From: Fictibacillus nanhaiensis
GTDB lineage: Bacteria > Bacillota > Bacilli > Bacillales > Fictibacillaceae
NCBI GenBank assembly: GCA_017052515.1
Contig: JAFHKR010000039.1
Location: 1,364,001 to 1,428,000, forward strand
Reading direction: 5' to 3'
Length of the DNA stretch: 64,000 nt
In this document: positions 62,641-64,000 of the stretch, piece after piece
Layout: each line of letters starts with the position of its first letter
Numbering within the stretch: position 1 is the first letter of the stretch
The notes under the pieces: model-generated
Seen by the model: only the letters and a program-made list of their open reading frames with translations
What the model was told of the DNA's origin: nothing
Databases searched by the model: none
Position numbers and translations under genes: made by a program

Positions 62641-64000
62641 CTAGTAGTACACTTCCTGTCTTAAAAGTCGTCTTAGTTCCTCTTCCCATAATCCATAAGA
62701 TGTGTTAAATGACGCTTGTTTTCCATAAAAGTGCGAAAGGTCTGTACCACAGTAACCACAGCAAAGTGTATCAGGTTTAGGTTTAGGTTCAGGTTCTCCA
62801 AAATATTTCAGCAGCCCACTTCTTTTACACGCATGACTCGTTGCCCACTTTTCTATCGCCTTTAATGATTCTATTTTATCAGCTTTTCTAGTCTCAATCG
62901 TAGATTTTATTTTTGAGATCAACGCATTTTTTTCATGAACCTCTAGATTTCTTTTATCAAGAACACCCGCTTTTTTTAAGTGATATTCCATGAACCGTTG
63001 ACCTGTTTCGGATAATCCAACAAGTTTCAGTTTTTCTCTGTACGTATGTTCTTTTACTTGTTCGTGGTCAGAAAACAAATAATCGATTTGTATGAGATCA
63101 GGCAGTTCTTGATCAATAAAATGATAAGGTATCTCAAGATCTGCCCGATGATACAGCAGGACGGCGACAGAAGATTTCGAGTCTCTACCCGCTCTCCCGA
63201 TCTCCTGAAGATACCCTTCGATCGTAGAAGGTGTTTGAAAATGGATTACAAATCTGATGTCCGATTTATTAATTCCCATTCCAAACGCATTTGTACAAAC
63301 AATAATGTTCAGTTGTGATTCAAGAAACTGTTTTTGAACAAGAAGTCGTTCATTCGCGTTCATACCACCATGATAAAAAGCGACGCCTTCTATTTCATGA
63401 TCTTGAAATTGTTTAACGAGAGCTTCTGCCCCCATCCTCGTATTCGTATAAATGATGCCTGGGCCTTCGAGCTGCTGAACAAGCTTGATCGCTCGTTCCA
63501 CTTTTTCATCATGCTCATCAAAGTGTTCAACAAAGATAGATATGTTCGGACGGTTCACACTATGAATATGTACTTCTGCGTTTTTCATGTCGAGATGATG
63601 AAGGATGTCATCTTGTACTTTCTTTGTTGCAGTCGCTGTTAATGCGAGACAAAGCGGATTTCCCATCGCTTTTTTCATATCTGATAGCTCTAGATAAAAG
63701 GGACGAAACTCATGACCCCATTGTGAGATGCAATGGGCTTCATCCACAACAAATAAAGACCATCTAACTGACAGTAGGATAGAACGGATGTAAGAATTTT
63801 GAAGAATTTCAGGACTCACGAACACAAACTGATAATCTTGTATCCTCTTTAAGATGTTTTGTTTCTCACCCTGGTCTAAAAAGCTGTTTAGAGCGATGGT
63901 TCTCTTAAACCCAGCTTGTTTGAACTGATCTACTTGATCTTCCATCAATGAAACCAACGGAGAAATGATAAGAGCTCTTCCTTTTAGAAGATGTGCTGTC
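62641..64000 (-). CDS. recS: RecQ-family DNA helicase RecS, 5' end cut by the window edge
   Basis: The frame is open to position 64000 and reads [22 protein letters not shown], motif Ia of RecQ helicases, so the first part (Q motif and Walker A) lies outside. Present are [21 protein letters not shown] (DEAH box), [57 protein letters not shown], and a zinc site with Cys in [11 protein letters not shown] and [10 protein letters not shown]. There is no HRDC domain. The short form next to ypbD corresponds to RecS of B. subtilis. Confidence 0.93.
   Translation of the reverse strand, partial: TAHLLKGRALIISPLVSLMEDQVDQFKQAGFKRTIALNSFLDQGEKQNILKRIQDYQFVFVSPEILQNSYIRSILLSVRWSLFVVDEAHCISQWGHEFRPFYLELSDMKKAMGNPLCLALTATATKKVQDDILHHLDMKNAEVHIHSVNRPNISIFVEHFDEHDEKVERAIKLVQQLEGPGIIYTNTRMGAEALVKQFQDHEIEGVAFYHGGMNANERLLVQKQFLESQLNIIVCTNAFGMGINKSDIRFVIHFQTPSTIEGYLQEIGRAGRDSKSSVAVLLYHRADLEIPYHFIDQELPDLIQIDYLFSDHEQVKEHTYREKLKLVGLSETGQRFMEYHLKKAGVLDKRNLEVHEKNALISKIKSTIETRKADKIESLKAIEKWATSHACKRSGLLKYFGEPEPKPKPDTLCCGYCGTDLSHFYGKQASFNTSYGLWEEELRRLLRQEVYY

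Noticed and set aside
1-64000. tRNA, rRNA, prophage or IS transposase genes
   Set aside because: None seen on reading the window; no transposase, integrase or phage structural protein among the ORFs. tRNA absence was judged by eye only.

Overview
The window is a 64-kb stretch of a low-GC, endospore-forming Bacillaceae chromosome. Almost every gene lies on the minus strand, so transcription reads from high to low coordinates. Gene order follows, in inverted orientation, the Bacillus subtilis segment recS-ypbD-ypbF-ypbG-ypbH(mecB)-gudB-bdr(ypdA)-prsW-sleB-ypeB-ypfA-cmk-ypfD-yphA-der-gpsA-yphE-yphF-spoIVA-hbs-folE-mtrB-hepS-menG-hepT-ndk-cheR-trpDCFBA-hisC-ypiA-ypiB-ypiF-qcrABC-ypjA-ypjB-ypjD-dapB-mgsA-bshB1-bshA-cca-birA-panBCD-dinG-ypmA-ypmB. 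Spore genes (spoIVA, sleB, ypeB, prsW, a spoVIF-like gene, ypjB) and bacillithiol genes (bshA, bshB1, bdr) support a spore-forming Bacillaceae member. It is not B. subtilis itself and is possibly Fictibacillus-like, but I cannot name the genus from this window alone.

Layout from low to high coordinates: (1) 1-4 kb, ypmB/ypmA, then an insertion of a secreted tandem-duplicated cyanophycinase and a GNAT acetyltransferase. (2) 4-15 kb, one long co-directional block for DNA repair (dinG), pantothenate (panBCD), biotin regulation (birA), tRNA CCA addition (cca), bacillithiol (bshA, bshB1), methylglyoxal (mgsA) and lysine/DAP synthesis (dapB). (3) 15-24 kb, a YitT-family membrane protein, a YugP-type protease, the menaquinol:cytochrome c reductase (qcrABC), ypiF/ypiB/ypiA and a degenerate amidohydrolase. 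(4) 24-31 kb, trpDCFBA-hisC behind a complete TRAP-type attenuator, then cheR. (5) 31-38 kb, ndk, a menaquinone cluster mixing hepS-menG-hepT with futalosine-pathway genes (mqnA, UbiX-like, UbiA-like), mtrB (TRAP itself), folE and hbs. (6) 38-54 kb, sporulation, phospholipid (plsY, gpsA, plsC), GTPase, S1-domain, c-di-GMP and germination genes, ending with prsW and an asparaginase. (7) 54-64 kb, bdr, gudB, ddl, mecB, a CarH-like B12 MerR regulator, ypbG-ypbF-ypbD and recS, which runs off the right edge.

The most informative departures from the conserved backbone are as follows. The trp operon keeps its promoter, TRAP site and terminator but has lost trpE, leaving a 9-codon ORF with a perfect Shine-Dalgarno in its place; the aroF-aroB-aroH and tyrA-aroE blocks are also absent from their usual flanks. 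Futalosine genes sit inside the heptaprenyl/menaquinone cluster. A MerR-B12 protein carries an intact CarH photoreceptor signature. Five copies of an imperfectly palindromic ~130-bp repeat occur between genes, and two of them contain a second hairpin at the same place in the left arm. Two further short-repeat types occur: three loci of a ~21-23-bp degenerate repeat starting GTCGACTCGC, and a seven-copy 20-bp array next to hbs. No rRNA, tRNA, CRISPR array, prophage or IS transposase was seen. All gene names rest on recognition of protein sequence and synteny from memory; no database search was run.
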